This document shows, piece after piece, positions 32,523 through 40,403 of a stretch of 42,909 bases of DNA (position 1 is its first letter; the number at the start of each line of letters is the position of its first letter). The notes below the pieces were generated by a model, which searched no databases, was not told the DNA's origin, and saw only the letters and a program-made list of their open reading frames with translations. Source of the stretch: an uncultured Ruminococcus sp. (GTDB taxonomy: Bacteria > Bacillota > Clostridia > Oscillospirales > Acutalibacteraceae); the NCBI GenBank assembly GCA_902796225.1, contig CADBOO010000041.1, positions 1 to 42,909 on the forward strand, read 5' to 3'. Made by a program: the position numbers and the translations under genes.

Positions 32523-32591
32523 AGTCTTACTTAGAGGTGTATCATTCAAAAACAGTTACCCTCTGGATATTCAATTTGAGGAGGAAAAACA

Positions 32592-33854
32592 ATGTTCAAA
32601 AAAGTAATCAGCCTTGTGATCGCTCTGATGATCGTCATGGGCATGGCTGCAATCGCAGTTTCCGCCGCACAGGTAGAAATCAGCGAGAATGCTGCCGATA
32701 CTCCCGCCGAAGTCGGCGCGGAAGGCGGCGCAGAGGTCGGTGCAGACGGCGGCGCTGATACCGGCGCAGACGGCGGTGCAGACACAGCAGCTTCCGGTCA
32801 GAAGATCTATTTTGACGCCAGCACCACCGGCTGGAACAACTACACAATCATCATGGTCTATTGCTACGAGCCCGAATCCGGCGACATCCAGATCGACTGG
32901 GCAGCCAAGAAAAAGGGCGGCATGACAAACGAAGGCAACGATATCTGGTCCTACGATTTCTCTGCTAAGGGCATCACCCTTGACACCAGCAAGCAGTACG
33001 CGATCATCTTCAACGCAGATACAGGTTCTCAGACCTGCGACCTGCTGATGGATGCCACATGCTTCGGCGATACCGCCTATTGCAACAAGGACGTCCTGAT
33101 CGAAAACACCGCGGACTCCAACAAGAAATCCGTAGAGGTCCGTTGGACCAACAACAAGACACTCGGCCCGATGAAGGCGATCACCTCTTTGGGACATATC
33201 GTCGGCGAGACCGTTCCCGCCTACACCTCTCCCTATAAGATGTTCGTCAAGTTCCTTGCTTCTATGGGCAAAGACGGCCTGCAGAACGCACTGAACTATT
33301 CAAACGGCAAAAGCGCTCAGGAGATCATCGACGAGACCGCATCTGCTCTCGGTCTGAAGAAGGGCGACGTCAAGCAGGCGCTTGCCGAAGCGGCAAAACC
33401 CGCAGACGACAGGACCGATTCTCATGACTGGAGCAAGGATTGGGACGAGAGCAAATCCTCTCTGCCCGACGGTACCGACGAAAGCGCTCATACCCAGGGC
33501 GACGGTAAGAAGGACGACAGCTCGAGCGGCAGCGGCGACAGCGGCAGCGGCTCAGGCAGCGGCGACAGCGGCAGCGGCGACAGCGGCAGCGGCGACAGCG
33601 GCTCAGGCAGCGGCGATGGTTCCGGCAGCGGTTCCGGCAGCGGCAGCGGCGATGGTTCCGGCAGCGGTTCCGGCAGCGGCGCAGGTGCAAGCGGCGGCGC
33701 ATCCGGCGGCAGCAGCGGCGGCAGCGGCGGTCCCTCCGGCAGCGGCAGCGGCTCAGCAACCGGTCAGGATACGACCGTTCTGTTCATCATGCTCGGCGTT
33801 ATGGTAGCTGCGGCAGGCGTTATCTTCTTCGTTCGCAAGAAGACCCGCACTTGA
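32592..33854 (+). CDS. Secreted, membrane- or wall-anchored surface protein with starch-binding-like domain (copy A)
   Basis: A 420-residue surface protein. Signal peptide 1-25, then an acidic Gly/Ala repeat (GADGGADTGADGGADT, about 41-66). A beta-domain (about 70-200) starts KIYFDASTTGWNNYTIIMVYCYEP and contains DIWSYDF, reminiscent of starch-binding module 26. A helical segment (about 210-270) precedes a long Ser-Gly linker (about 308-385). A hydrophobic segment with KKTRT at the end forms the anchor, TGQDTTVLFIMLGVMVAAAGVIFFV. No LPXTG motif is present before it. ATG 32592 follows GAGGAGG. It is the inverted paralog of the gene at 37083-38330. The starch-binding role is a guess from domain pattern. 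Confidence 0.82.
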   Translation: MFKKVISLVIALMIVMGMAAIAVSAAQVEISENAADTPAEVGAEGGAEVGADGGADTGADGGADTAASGQKIYFDASTTGWNNYTIIMVYCYEPESGDIQIDWAAKKKGGMTNEGNDIWSYDFSAKGITLDTSKQYAIIFNADTGSQTCDLLMDATCFGDTAYCNKDVLIENTADSNKKSVEVRWTNNKTLGPMKAITSLGHIVGETVPAYTSPYKMFVKFLASMGKDGLQNALNYSNGKSAQEIIDETASALGLKKGDVKQALAEAAKPADDRTDSHDWSKDWDESKSSLPDGTDESAHTQGDGKKDDSSSGSGDSGSGSGSGDSGSGDSGSGDSGSGSGDGSGSGSGSGSGDGSGSGSGSGAGASGGASGGSSGGSGGPSGSGSGSATGQDTTVLFIMLGVMVAAAGVIFFVRKKTRT

Positions 33855-33891
33855 TCGGATAGCATCGATCAGATAAACCTGAAATGAATTC

Positions 33892-33922
33892 AAAAGCTCC
33901 GTCATACCGGCGGAGCTTTTTT
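33892..33922 (+). terminator. Intrinsic terminator of surface-protein gene A
   Basis: AAAAGCTCCG and CGGAGCTTTT pair around a 9-nt loop; a run of six T follows. Confidence 0.85.
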
Positions 33923-33994
33923 GTATCCCGATACCCCCTGTCGCCGACCGACCCTGTTTTTTGCCGGCTCAGTCGACAAATACTGTGATTTCTA

Positions 33995-34023
33995 TTGAAT
34001 TTTTAATTCTTTTGCGGTATAAT
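33995..34023 (+). promoter_or_regulatory. Sigma-A promoter, shared in sequence with the promoter at 38438-38466
   Basis: -35 TTGAAT (33995-34000), 17-nt spacer, -10 TATAAT (34018-34023). Spacer and boxes are identical to those of the promoter on the minus strand at 38438-38466; identity runs for about 32 nt. Confidence 0.8.
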
Positions 34024-34077
34024 AACGGCAAACAGACACAAACAGATCATGCAGTCAACAGAAACGGAGGAATTCAG

Positions 34078-35052
34078 ATGTTCAAAAAAGCAACAAGTCT
34101 CATTCTGGTCGCCCTGCTCCTGATCGGAACGCTCGCCGTCTCTATGATCGCCGCAAGCGCCGCCGATACCGACGCCGCGACTGAAGCGGCGACAGAAGCA
34201 GTCACCGAATCAGCGACCGAAGGAAATGCCGACCCCTCTCCGAACGCGAACGTCATCTTTTTCGATCCGACCGGCTCCGGCTGGGAGGACTTTGATGCGA
34301 TCGGCTTCCATGTCTGGGAGATCGACGACGACGCGTTCAACGGCTATTTTTGGGGCGAAAAGAAACAGAAGGGTTCAAAAGCTTCCGACGGCAAATGGTA
34401 CTATGATTTTGACGCGGCTAAACTGACGCTCCGTGAAGGCAAGCAGTATGGCGTGATCTTTTACGCGATCAAGGACGGAGCCACTGCCCAGCAAACCTAT
34501 AACCTGATCTTCAGCACCGAGTGCTTCGGCAAGACCGCCTCCTGTGAGGGAACGATCTACGAAAATCCGGAAGACAGCCACAAAACGACCCAGGCGGCAT
34601 TCTGGGAAGACGGCGTCGACGCGACGGTCTACGGCCCCGAGCTGCAGATTACCTCGATCGGCAACGTTGTCGGCACCTGCTGCCCCGCCTCCACCACGCC
34701 GTATGAGCTTTTCGTCAACTTCCTGCACAACACCCTGCAGAACGCCCGTATCTACTCCGGCAAAACCGATCAACAGCTGCTGGACGATCTCGGCAACGCG
34801 CTCGGGATGACCCGCAGCGACGTTGAAAAGGCGATTGACGAAAACGGTGTTGACGTCAAATGGGACAGAGAAAAGTCCTCTCTCCCCGATGACGCGCCTC
34901 CTGTCGAGGCTCCCACTTCTGCCGAAACGGTATCGCCCGACACGCCCAAAAGCCCGCAGACCGGCGCCGCTGTGACGCCCATCGTCATCCTGACGGTACT
35001 GGCAGCCGCGGCAGGCGTCTGCATCGCATCGAAAAAGCTGCGCAGATCCTGA
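34078..35052 (+). CDS. Secreted anchored surface protein, related to copies A and B
   Basis: A 324-residue protein with the same architecture as the genes at 32592 and 37083. Signal peptide 1-29, an acidic Ala/Thr/Glu repeat (DAATEAATEAVTESATEG), and a domain starting VIFFDPTGSGWEDFDAIGFHVWEID with DGKWYYDF and YNLIFSTECFGKTA, equivalent to the beta-domain of copies A and B. The helical segment TPYELFVNFLHNTLQNARIYSGKTDQQLLDDLGNALG follows. The Ser-Gly linker is replaced by a short Pro-rich one, and the anchor reads SPQTGAAVTPIVILTVLAAAAGVCIASKKLRRS. PQTG before the hydrophobic segment resembles a degenerate sorting motif. ATG 34078 follows CGGAGG; an upstream extension crosses the promoter and is rejected. 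Confidence 0.82.
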   Translation: MFKKATSLILVALLLIGTLAVSMIAASAADTDAATEAATEAVTESATEGNADPSPNANVIFFDPTGSGWEDFDAIGFHVWEIDDDAFNGYFWGEKKQKGSKASDGKWYYDFDAAKLTLREGKQYGVIFYAIKDGATAQQTYNLIFSTECFGKTASCEGTIYENPEDSHKTTQAAFWEDGVDATVYGPELQITSIGNVVGTCCPASTTPYELFVNFLHNTLQNARIYSGKTDQQLLDDLGNALGMTRSDVEKAIDENGVDVKWDREKSSLPDDAPPVEAPTSAETVSPDTPKSPQTGAAVTPIVILTVLAAAAGVCIASKKLRRS

Positions 35053-35118
35053 GTTTCCGGCGCCGATCGACATTTATCGATCCGCCGACGCCCCGCCAAA
35101 AGCATCCCGATAAAAAAC

Positions 35119-35156
35119 GAACCACTATGGACGAAAAATCCATAGTGGTTTTTTGA
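35119..35156. terminator. Bidirectional intrinsic terminator between the surface-protein gene and the ABC permease gene
   Basis: ACCACTATGGA-CGAAAAA-TCCATAGTGGT, an 11-bp stem followed by six T on the plus strand; the minus strand reads TTCGTTTTTT after the stem. Serves both convergent genes. Confidence 0.82.
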
Positions 35157-35167
35157 TTGGATCGATG

Positions 35168-35968
35168 CTAAATATGCAGATCTTTTTTGCAGAACACCGT
35201 ACATCCTGCGCCGTAAAGCAGGATCGCGCCGACGAACATGACCGCGACGCAGACAAGCGCGCCGTGATCGCCCGCAGCGATCTCGTTCGGCTGAAACAGC
35301 GAGAAAAAGGTCGCGTATTTGACATTTTCCGCATTCCCGCCCATATTCGCGAGCATTTTCAGCACAAACATCAGGATGGGGATCCCCGCGCCGAACGCGA
35401 GGCTGTACTTCACTTCAGAAAACAGGCATGACGCGGTAAAGCAGACTCCGCCGATGAACAGATGCAGCGCCAGCAGTCCGACATTCAGCAAAAGCAGTTC
35501 GCCCGCATCCAGCTCGCCCGGAAAATAGTGGTTCGCACAGATCAATTCCAGCACGGTGGTGTAGATATCGATGATCAGGATCCCGCTGATCATCACGCAC
35601 AGCTGGGTGAGTATGATCGTTCTGCGCTTCAGCGGAGCCGCCAGCAGCGACGTCATCGAATTGTCGTCGACCTGCTTCGCGACCAGCGCGTTTCCCTCGA
35701 TGATACAAAACAGCATCGGGATGACCAGCAGTACAAATCCGTACAGATAGGAGCAGATAAAGCCGATCAGCGTCGTCGCGCCGGCGACCATTCCCATCGA
35801 CGACATCAGCTCCGGCATGAGATCGACATAGCCGTCCAGCATTTTTGCCATCTGAGGCTCAAACATGCTGATGATGATCCAGACGTACATCGTCGTCACG
35901 GCGCACAGCACGATCAGCAGCTTGACGCTGCGCTTCATTCCGCGCAGATACAGGGTCGCGTTAAGCAT
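35168..35968 (-). CDS. ABC-2 type transporter permease
   Basis: A 266-residue membrane protein with six hydrophobic segments, typical of ABC-2 exporter permeases. It has KQVDDNSMTSLLAAPLKRRTIILTQL, the conserved coupling region between segments 2 and 3. The start ATG 35966-35968 overlaps the stop codon of the ATPase gene by 8 nt and has GGAGG eight nt upstream. Translational coupling with the ATPase is likely. The exported substrate is unknown. Confidence 0.88.
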   Translation of the reverse strand: MLNATLYLRGMKRSVKLLIVLCAVTTMYVWIIISMFEPQMAKMLDGYVDLMPELMSSMGMVAGATTLIGFICSYLYGFVLLVIPMLFCIIEGNALVAKQVDDNSMTSLLAAPLKRRTIILTQLCVMISGILIIDIYTTVLELICANHYFPGELDAGELLLLNVGLLALHLFIGGVCFTASCLFSEVKYSLAFGAGIPILMFVLKMLANMGGNAENVKYATFFSLFQPNEIAAGDHGALVCVAVMFVGAILLYGAGCTVFCKKDLHI

Positions 35969-36779
35969 CCTTCTCACCTCCGTAATAGCTCATAAAGATC
36001 TCCTCGAGGCTTTGTCGGGTGGACACCGTCACCCTGCAGTCGTCCTGTTTTCCTCCGAAATCCTTCGCAAACGCCCTGGCTGTCGCCGGATCGCTCAGCG
36101 TCACGGTATATGCGCGCACATGGCGCTCTCTGAGCGCCTCAACCGTTTCAACGGCGATCATCCTGCCGCTGCGGATGATCCCGACATGGTCGCAGGTGCG
36201 CTCGACCTCTTCAAACATATGGCTGGACATCAGAATCGTCTTGCCCTGTTCCCTCTCGTGATTGACCAGCTCGACGAATTTGCTCTGCATCAGCGGATCC
36301 AGTCCGGAGGTCGGTTCGTCAAAGATCAGGATCTGCGGGTCGTGCATCATCGCGCTGACAAGCCCCAGCTTTTGCTTCATACCCTTGCTCATTTTTTTGA
36401 TCCTGCCGGCGGGATCCAGCTCAAAGAAATCCAACAGCTCTTTTTTGCGGCTGTCGGAACCGATCCTGCGGTATTTTTCCATGAAGCTGAGATATTCCGT
36501 ACCGGTCATATCATCAAAAAAGCTGATCTCGCCGGGGACGTAGCCCAGATCCGACTGGATCCGATCGCGTTTTTCCCAACAATCCATATCATTGATGAAG
36601 CATTTGCCGGACTGCGGACGCAAAAAGCCCATCAAATGCCGAATCGTCGTGGTTTTGCCCGCTCCGTTCGGACCGAGAAAGCCGAAAGTCTCGCCCTGTC
36701 TGATCGAGAACGATACGTCGAAAACCCCTTTACCGCCGCCGTAATCACGGGAAAGGTGTTCGACCCTGATCATGCTCAC
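35961..36779 (-). CDS. ABC transporter ATP-binding protein
   Basis: A 272-residue ATPase of the ABC-2 exporter class. Walker A LGPNGAGKTTT (about 35-45), ABC signature MSKGMKQKLGL and Walker B ILIFDEPTSGLDP, followed by the H-loop MSSHMFEEVERTC. The C-terminal extension after residue 215 (AYTVTLSDPATA) is common in drug or peptide exporters. Start is GTG 36777-36779, seven nt after AAGGAGG. It forms an operon with the permease. It lies between surface-protein genes, but any functional link is conjecture. Confidence 0.93.
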   Translation of the reverse strand: MSMIRVEHLSRDYGGGKGVFDVSFSIRQGETFGFLGPNGAGKTTTIRHLMGFLRPQSGKCFINDMDCWEKRDRIQSDLGYVPGEISFFDDMTGTEYLSFMEKYRRIGSDSRKKELLDFFELDPAGRIKKMSKGMKQKLGLVSAMMHDPQILIFDEPTSGLDPLMQSKFVELVNHEREQGKTILMSSHMFEEVERTCDHVGIIRSGRMIAVETVEALRERHVRAYTVTLSDPATARAFAKDFGGKQDDCRVTVSTRQSLEEIFMSYYGGEKDA

Positions 36780-37020
36780 GATGATCCCTCCTTAACCTTC
36801 ATCTGCAGACGATCCGCTTCAAATGCGCAGGACGCGATAACGATCTGTCCGTATGCCAACGGATCGCTTGATATCAGTTCACTATAAGCATACATCATCG
36901 GCGCAGGAATGCAAGGCTTTTTTGAAAAAAACGGAGCATCTGCGGAATCGATCGCCGTTCCCGAAACTGCAAACAGGCGATACATACAAAAACCAGCCGC
37001 GGCAGAACTGACTCTGCTAA

Positions 37021-37054
37021 CAAAAAAAGGCTTCACCCGAAGGTGAAGCCTTGC
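37021..37054 (-). terminator. Intrinsic terminator of surface-protein gene B
   Basis: Minus strand: AAGGCTTCACC-TTCG-GGTGAAGCCTT followed by five further T. A strong tetraloop hairpin. Confidence 0.9.
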
Positions 37055-37082
37055 GTTTTATGTATAAACCAGGTTTAACCGA

Positions 37083-38330
37083 TTAAGCGCGGGTCTTCTT
37101 GCGAACAAAGAAGATAACGCCTGCTGCAGCTACCATAACGCCGAGCATGATGAACAGAACGGTTGTATCCTGACCGGTTGCAGAACCGCTGCCGCTGCCG
37201 CTTGCACCGCCGCTGCCGCCGCTGCTGCCGCCGGATGCGCCGCTGCCGGAACCGCTGCCGCTGCCGGAACCGCTGCCGCTGCCGGAACCGCTGCCGGAAC
37301 CGTTGCCGCCCTCGGAGCCGCTGCCGCCCTCGGAGCCGCTGCCGCCCTCGGAGCCGCTGCCGCCCTCAGAGCCGCTGCCGGAACCGCTGCCGGAACCGCT
37401 GCCGCCGTCATCCTTCTTGCCGCTGTCTTTATTCTCATGAACGTCATCATTCGTACCGTCAGGCAGAGAAGACTTGGAAGCATCCCAATCCTTGCTCCAG
37501 TCATAGCTGTCGGTTCTGTTGCCGTCGGGCTTCGCAGCCTCGGCGATCGCAGCCTCAACGTCGCCCTTCTGCAGGCCGAGCTTCGCAGCTGTGGAATCGA
37601 TAACTTCCTGAGCAGACTTGCCGCCGGAATAGTTCAGCGCGTTCTGCAGACCGCTCTTACCGGTATCGGCAAGGAAGCCTACGAACATCTTATAAGCAGT
37701 TGTATATGCGGGAACCTTTTCGCCGACTACTTCACCGGTAGAGGTGATGCAGAGAGCCGGGCCCAGCTTACCGCTCTTCCAACGAGCGATATTGGACTTC
37801 TTGTTGGAGTCGGCAGGATTCTCAACCTGAGTAGCCTCACCGATCGCGGTATCACCATACAGAGTGGTGTTGAAGAGCAGGTCGTGGGTCTGAACGCCTG
37901 TGTCGGCGTTGAAGATCAGGCTGTACTCTTTGCTGGCGTCAAGAGCGATACCCTTCGCAGCAAAGTCATAGGTCCATGTACCGTCGTCGTTCTTGGTCAT
38001 GCCGCCCTTTTTCTTAGCAGCCCAGTCGATCTGAACGCTGCCGTCTTCGGGACAATAGCAGTAAACCATGATGATGGTGTAGTTGTTCCAGCCGCAAGCG
38101 CTGGGATCAAAACTGACGGTAGAGCCGCCGGCGCCTGTATCGGAACCGCCGTCTGCACCTGTGTCCGCGCCGCTGTCAGCGCCGGTATCAGCGCCGCCTT
38201 CCGCGCCGACTTCGGCGGGTGTATCAGCGGCGTTCTCGCCGATCTCTACCTGTGCGGCAGAAACAGCGACTGCTGCCATGCTCATCACTAACATGAGGAT
38301 GATAGCAAGGCTCACAAATTTCTTGAACAT
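37083..38330 (-). CDS. Secreted, membrane- or wall-anchored surface protein with starch-binding-like domain (copy B)
   Basis: A 415-residue protein, inverted paralog of the gene at 32592. Signal peptide (MFKKFVSLAIILMLVMSMAAVAVSA), acidic Gly/Asp repeat with GADTGAD units, beta-domain starting VSFDPSACGWNNYTIIMVYCYCP with IDWAAKKKGGMT, helical segment, Ser/Gly/Glu linker with several GSEG units, and an anchor nearly identical to copy A. The last 30 residues differ from A only in the final Thr/Ala; at DNA level the last 95 nt show only a few, mostly silent, differences. ATG 38328-38330 follows GGAGGAG. The promoter is identical to that of the gene at 34078. Confidence 0.82.
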   Translation of the reverse strand: MFKKFVSLAIILMLVMSMAAVAVSAAQVEIGENAADTPAEVGAEGGADTGADSGADTGADGGSDTGAGGSTVSFDPSACGWNNYTIIMVYCYCPEDGSVQIDWAAKKKGGMTKNDDGTWTYDFAAKGIALDASKEYSLIFNADTGVQTHDLLFNTTLYGDTAIGEATQVENPADSNKKSNIARWKSGKLGPALCITSTGEVVGEKVPAYTTAYKMFVGFLADTGKSGLQNALNYSGGKSAQEVIDSTAAKLGLQKGDVEAAIAEAAKPDGNRTDSYDWSKDWDASKSSLPDGTNDDVHENKDSGKKDDGGSGSGSGSGSGSEGGSGSEGGSGSEGGSGSEGGNGSGSGSGSGSGSGSGSGSGSGASGGSSGGSGGASGSGSGSATGQDTTVLFIMLGVMVAAAGVIFFVRKKTRA

Positions 38331-38437
38331 AATAATCTCCTCCATATTCAATACTGGAATTTACTGTAAGAGGTACGCCGCGATACATCTGACAGGATTG
38401 CTCCTGCGTTAGGGCATACGCCTCCTTAGTATTAATT

Positions 38438-38466
38438 ATTATACCGCAAAAGAATTAAAAATTCAA
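38438..38466 (-). promoter_or_regulatory. Sigma-A promoter of surface-protein gene B, same sequence as at 33995
   Basis: Minus strand: -35 TTGAAT (38461-38466), 17-nt spacer, -10 TATAAT (38438-38443). The leader to ATG 38328-38330 is about 100 nt. Confidence 0.8.
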
Positions 38467-38573
38467 TAATTTTTGGACAAATATGCGTTTAAAAATGTAC
38501 AAACTTTTATAATTCTTTTGTAGCATTTTTAACAAAATAGAATCACAGTTTCTTAACATCGGTTAATTTTTTG

Positions 38574-38882
38574 TTATCCGCGATTCTTGTTGCCGAGGTA
38601 CACGACCGCTGCGATCACACCGACAGTCAGAACCGAGCAGATACTGATCACCAACGTCGTCACCAGTTGGAGATCGATCACCATATCTTCCTCTTCGACG
38701 ATGCCGTCCTCGTGAATCTCGGCGGATCCGTCGGCTTTATTTGCATTGTCGCCGGCGCTGATCACGGTATCGGCGGGATCTGTGGTATTGCCGATGGCAG
38801 ACGGCGCTGCCGCTGCCGACATGACGCCGAGCATAAGAACCATCGTCAAAGCGATGATCACCAAAGCCAACAATTTCTTCAT
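38574..38882 (-). CDS. Small exported protein with one transmembrane segment
   Basis: A 102-residue protein. Signal peptide MKKLLALVIIALTMVLMLGVMSAAAA, a short acidic Asp/Glu-rich middle, and a transmembrane segment (about 72-95, LQLVTTLVISICSVLTVGVIAAVVYL) with GNKNRG at the end. No family is recognised. ATG 38880-38882 follows GGAGGAAC. It lies 61 nt downstream of the cohesin-like gene on the same strand and may be co-transcribed. No clear terminator follows it before the copy-B promoter. Confidence 0.62.
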   Translation of the reverse strand: MKKLLALVIIALTMVLMLGVMSAAAAPSAIGNTTDPADTVISAGDNANKADGSAEIHEDGIVEEEDMVIDLQLVTTLVISICSVLTVGVIAAVVYLGNKNRG

Positions 38883-38943
38883 GGTTGTTCCTCCGAAGCG
38901 GGATACTGCGGCTTACGCCGGTTATCCCGTCGTCGCCTTTGGA

Positions 38944-40041
38944 TCAGTTGGCGCTCTCGTCTTCGGGCTTTTTCTTGCCCTTGACGACGACGTATGCGAT
39001 ACAACCGCCCGCGATCACGATCACAGCTATGATGATGAACCACATCAGTCCGGACGAAGAACCGCTGTCCTTCTTGTCGCCGGAATCCGAATCGCTGTTG
39101 CTCTTTGCGACCACATTACCGTCGGCGTCGGTCTCGTCTTCTTCTTCGACTTCTGTTGCGGATGTGTTCGGCGTATTTGCCTTCTGTCCGCTGAGGGTGC
39201 TGCCTTCGGAAGCGGCGTTCTTGTCGGCGCTGCCTGCGCCGTTGGCAGTCGTGCTGCCGGAATTACCGCCGTTGCCGGAGTTGTTCCCCGAGCCGCTGCC
39301 GGAGCCGTTGCCGGAATTATTGCCGTTATTGTTGCCGGATTGATTGCCGCTGTTGTTGCCGGAACCGCTGCCCGAACCGGAGCCGGAACCTGCATCGTCA
39401 AGTGCGCCGCCGTTTGCTTTGATGCTGTCGCCTGTCAATGCCTTGTCGGCGTCTTCGCTCTTACCGGTTCTGGAATTCTCAAAGAGACCGTTGGGCTGTT
39501 CTTCCTCGACATTCAGCTCGGGCTGAGCGTCTTGTACGACAGCTTCGCCGTTTTTGGTAATGTCACAGGTGAACATATACTGGTCGATCTGGGGTCTTTC
39601 GTCGGAGTCAAAAACGGTATTGTCGTACATATAGCGCACAAAATAGGAGATATGCGCCTTGGCGTCCTTAGTCGCCGTCAGATTCAGGGTAACGATATTG
39701 CGCTTTTTGGAAAAGCTAACGCCCTTGAGGATGGACCAGTTGCCGCGGACCTCGCCGTCGAGATCGGGATTGATGGTAGCCGACCAGTCCTCAGCGTTGG
39801 TGCTGTCGTTAAAATCCGCAACCGAATCGAGTTTGAACGCCGAAGAATCGTAGTAAACGGAAAAATCGCAGCCTACGATCTTCTCGGGTACGCCGCTGAG
39901 CGAGAGTTTGTAGGTGACCTTGTCGCCGGATTTAACATCCAGCACGGTAGTCGGAACGTCGGCGGACGCGCTGACGATACCGATCGCAAGGATACCGACA
40001 ACCACAGCCAGTACACAAAGCATTGATAATAACTTCTTCAT
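38944..40041 (-). CDS. Secreted anchored protein with cohesin-like domain
   Basis: A 365-residue protein. Signal peptide 1-27, then a cohesin-like beta-sandwich (about 30-165): VKSGDKVTYKLSLSGVPEKIVGCDFSVYYDSSAFKLDSV, with LKGVSFSKKRNIVTLNLTATKDAKAHISYFVRYMYD. A Gly/Ser/Asn linker (about 205-270) and an acidic segment follow. A transmembrane anchor (SGLMWFIIIAVIVIAGGCIAYVVV) ends in KGKKKPEDESAN. Cohesin-type domains usually bind dockerins, but in anchored proteins of gut Clostridia they can serve other surface roles; no dockerin is visible in the window. The ATG at 40039-40041 has a GGATGAGTCCC region upstream; the ribosome site is weak. Confidence 0.78.
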   Translation of the reverse strand: MKKLLSMLCVLAVVVGILAIGIVSASADVPTTVLDVKSGDKVTYKLSLSGVPEKIVGCDFSVYYDSSAFKLDSVADFNDSTNAEDWSATINPDLDGEVRGNWSILKGVSFSKKRNIVTLNLTATKDAKAHISYFVRYMYDNTVFDSDERPQIDQYMFTCDITKNGEAVVQDAQPELNVEEEQPNGLFENSRTGKSEDADKALTGDSIKANGGALDDAGSGSGSGSGSGNNSGNQSGNNNGNNSGNGSGSGSGNNSGNGGNSGSTTANGAGSADKNAASEGSTLSGQKANTPNTSATEVEEEDETDADGNVVAKSNSDSDSGDKKDSGSSSGLMWFIIIAVIVIAGGCIAYVVVKGKKKPEDESAN

Positions 40042-40082
40042 TGGGACTCATCCTTTCGGGTCTATATTCAAATACAGTATGT

Positions 40083-40111
40083 ATTATAATACAACTGTAC
40101 AATGAATTCAA
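40083..40111 (-). promoter_or_regulatory. Sigma-A promoter of the cohesin-like gene
   Basis: Minus strand: -35 TTGAAT (40106-40111), 17-nt spacer, -10 TATAAT (40083-40088). The boxes equal those of the two surface-gene promoters; the spacers differ. Confidence 0.75.
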
Positions 40112-40354
40112 TAAACAAATTGTAAATTGTGGATGAATATGACAAATTGTAACCCTTTTATCGGGACGAGCTTTGGGTCTGCAGACCGCATTTTAAGCCG
40201 ATATCATCCCCTTTCAATAGGATAGTGCCGTGATTCAGGAAAAGTGTTGCAACCTTTTTGTCATTTTTTTGCGGGAATGAAAGCGTGGATGCACTCTGAG
40301 TAAACCGGCGCTGTTCTATGCAAATCAACTCGTGTTTCCCTCACACCCGATATC

Positions 40355-40385
40355 CGAAAAAAAGCTCCGCCCGAAGGCGGAGCCG
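40355..40385 (-). terminator. Intrinsic terminator of the Fn3-repeat protein gene
   Basis: Minus strand: GGCTCCGCC-TTCG-GGCGGAGCT followed by six further T. Confidence 0.9.
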
Positions 40386-40403
40386 AATGGTTTATTTGAT
40401 GCT

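Larger units (their letters stand above)
40042..40403. other. Intergenic region with the cohesin-like gene promoter and the Fn3-repeat gene terminator
   Basis: Holds the promoter at 40083-40111 and the terminator at 40355-40385. A 12-bp palindrome GGTCTGCAGACC lies near 40175 without a known meaning. No gene is supported between. Confidence 0.65.

Noticed and set aside
33370..33759. Minus-strand Arg/Cys-rich frames opposite the Ser-Gly linker of surface protein A (and likewise for B)
   Set aside because: Low-complexity shadow of the GGC/AGC-rich coding strand.
38405..38425. Two-codon open frame (Met-Pro-stop) behind an AAGGAGG in the leader of surface gene B
   Set aside because: The distance from GGAGG to ATG is only 3 nt, too short for efficient initiation; probably chance.
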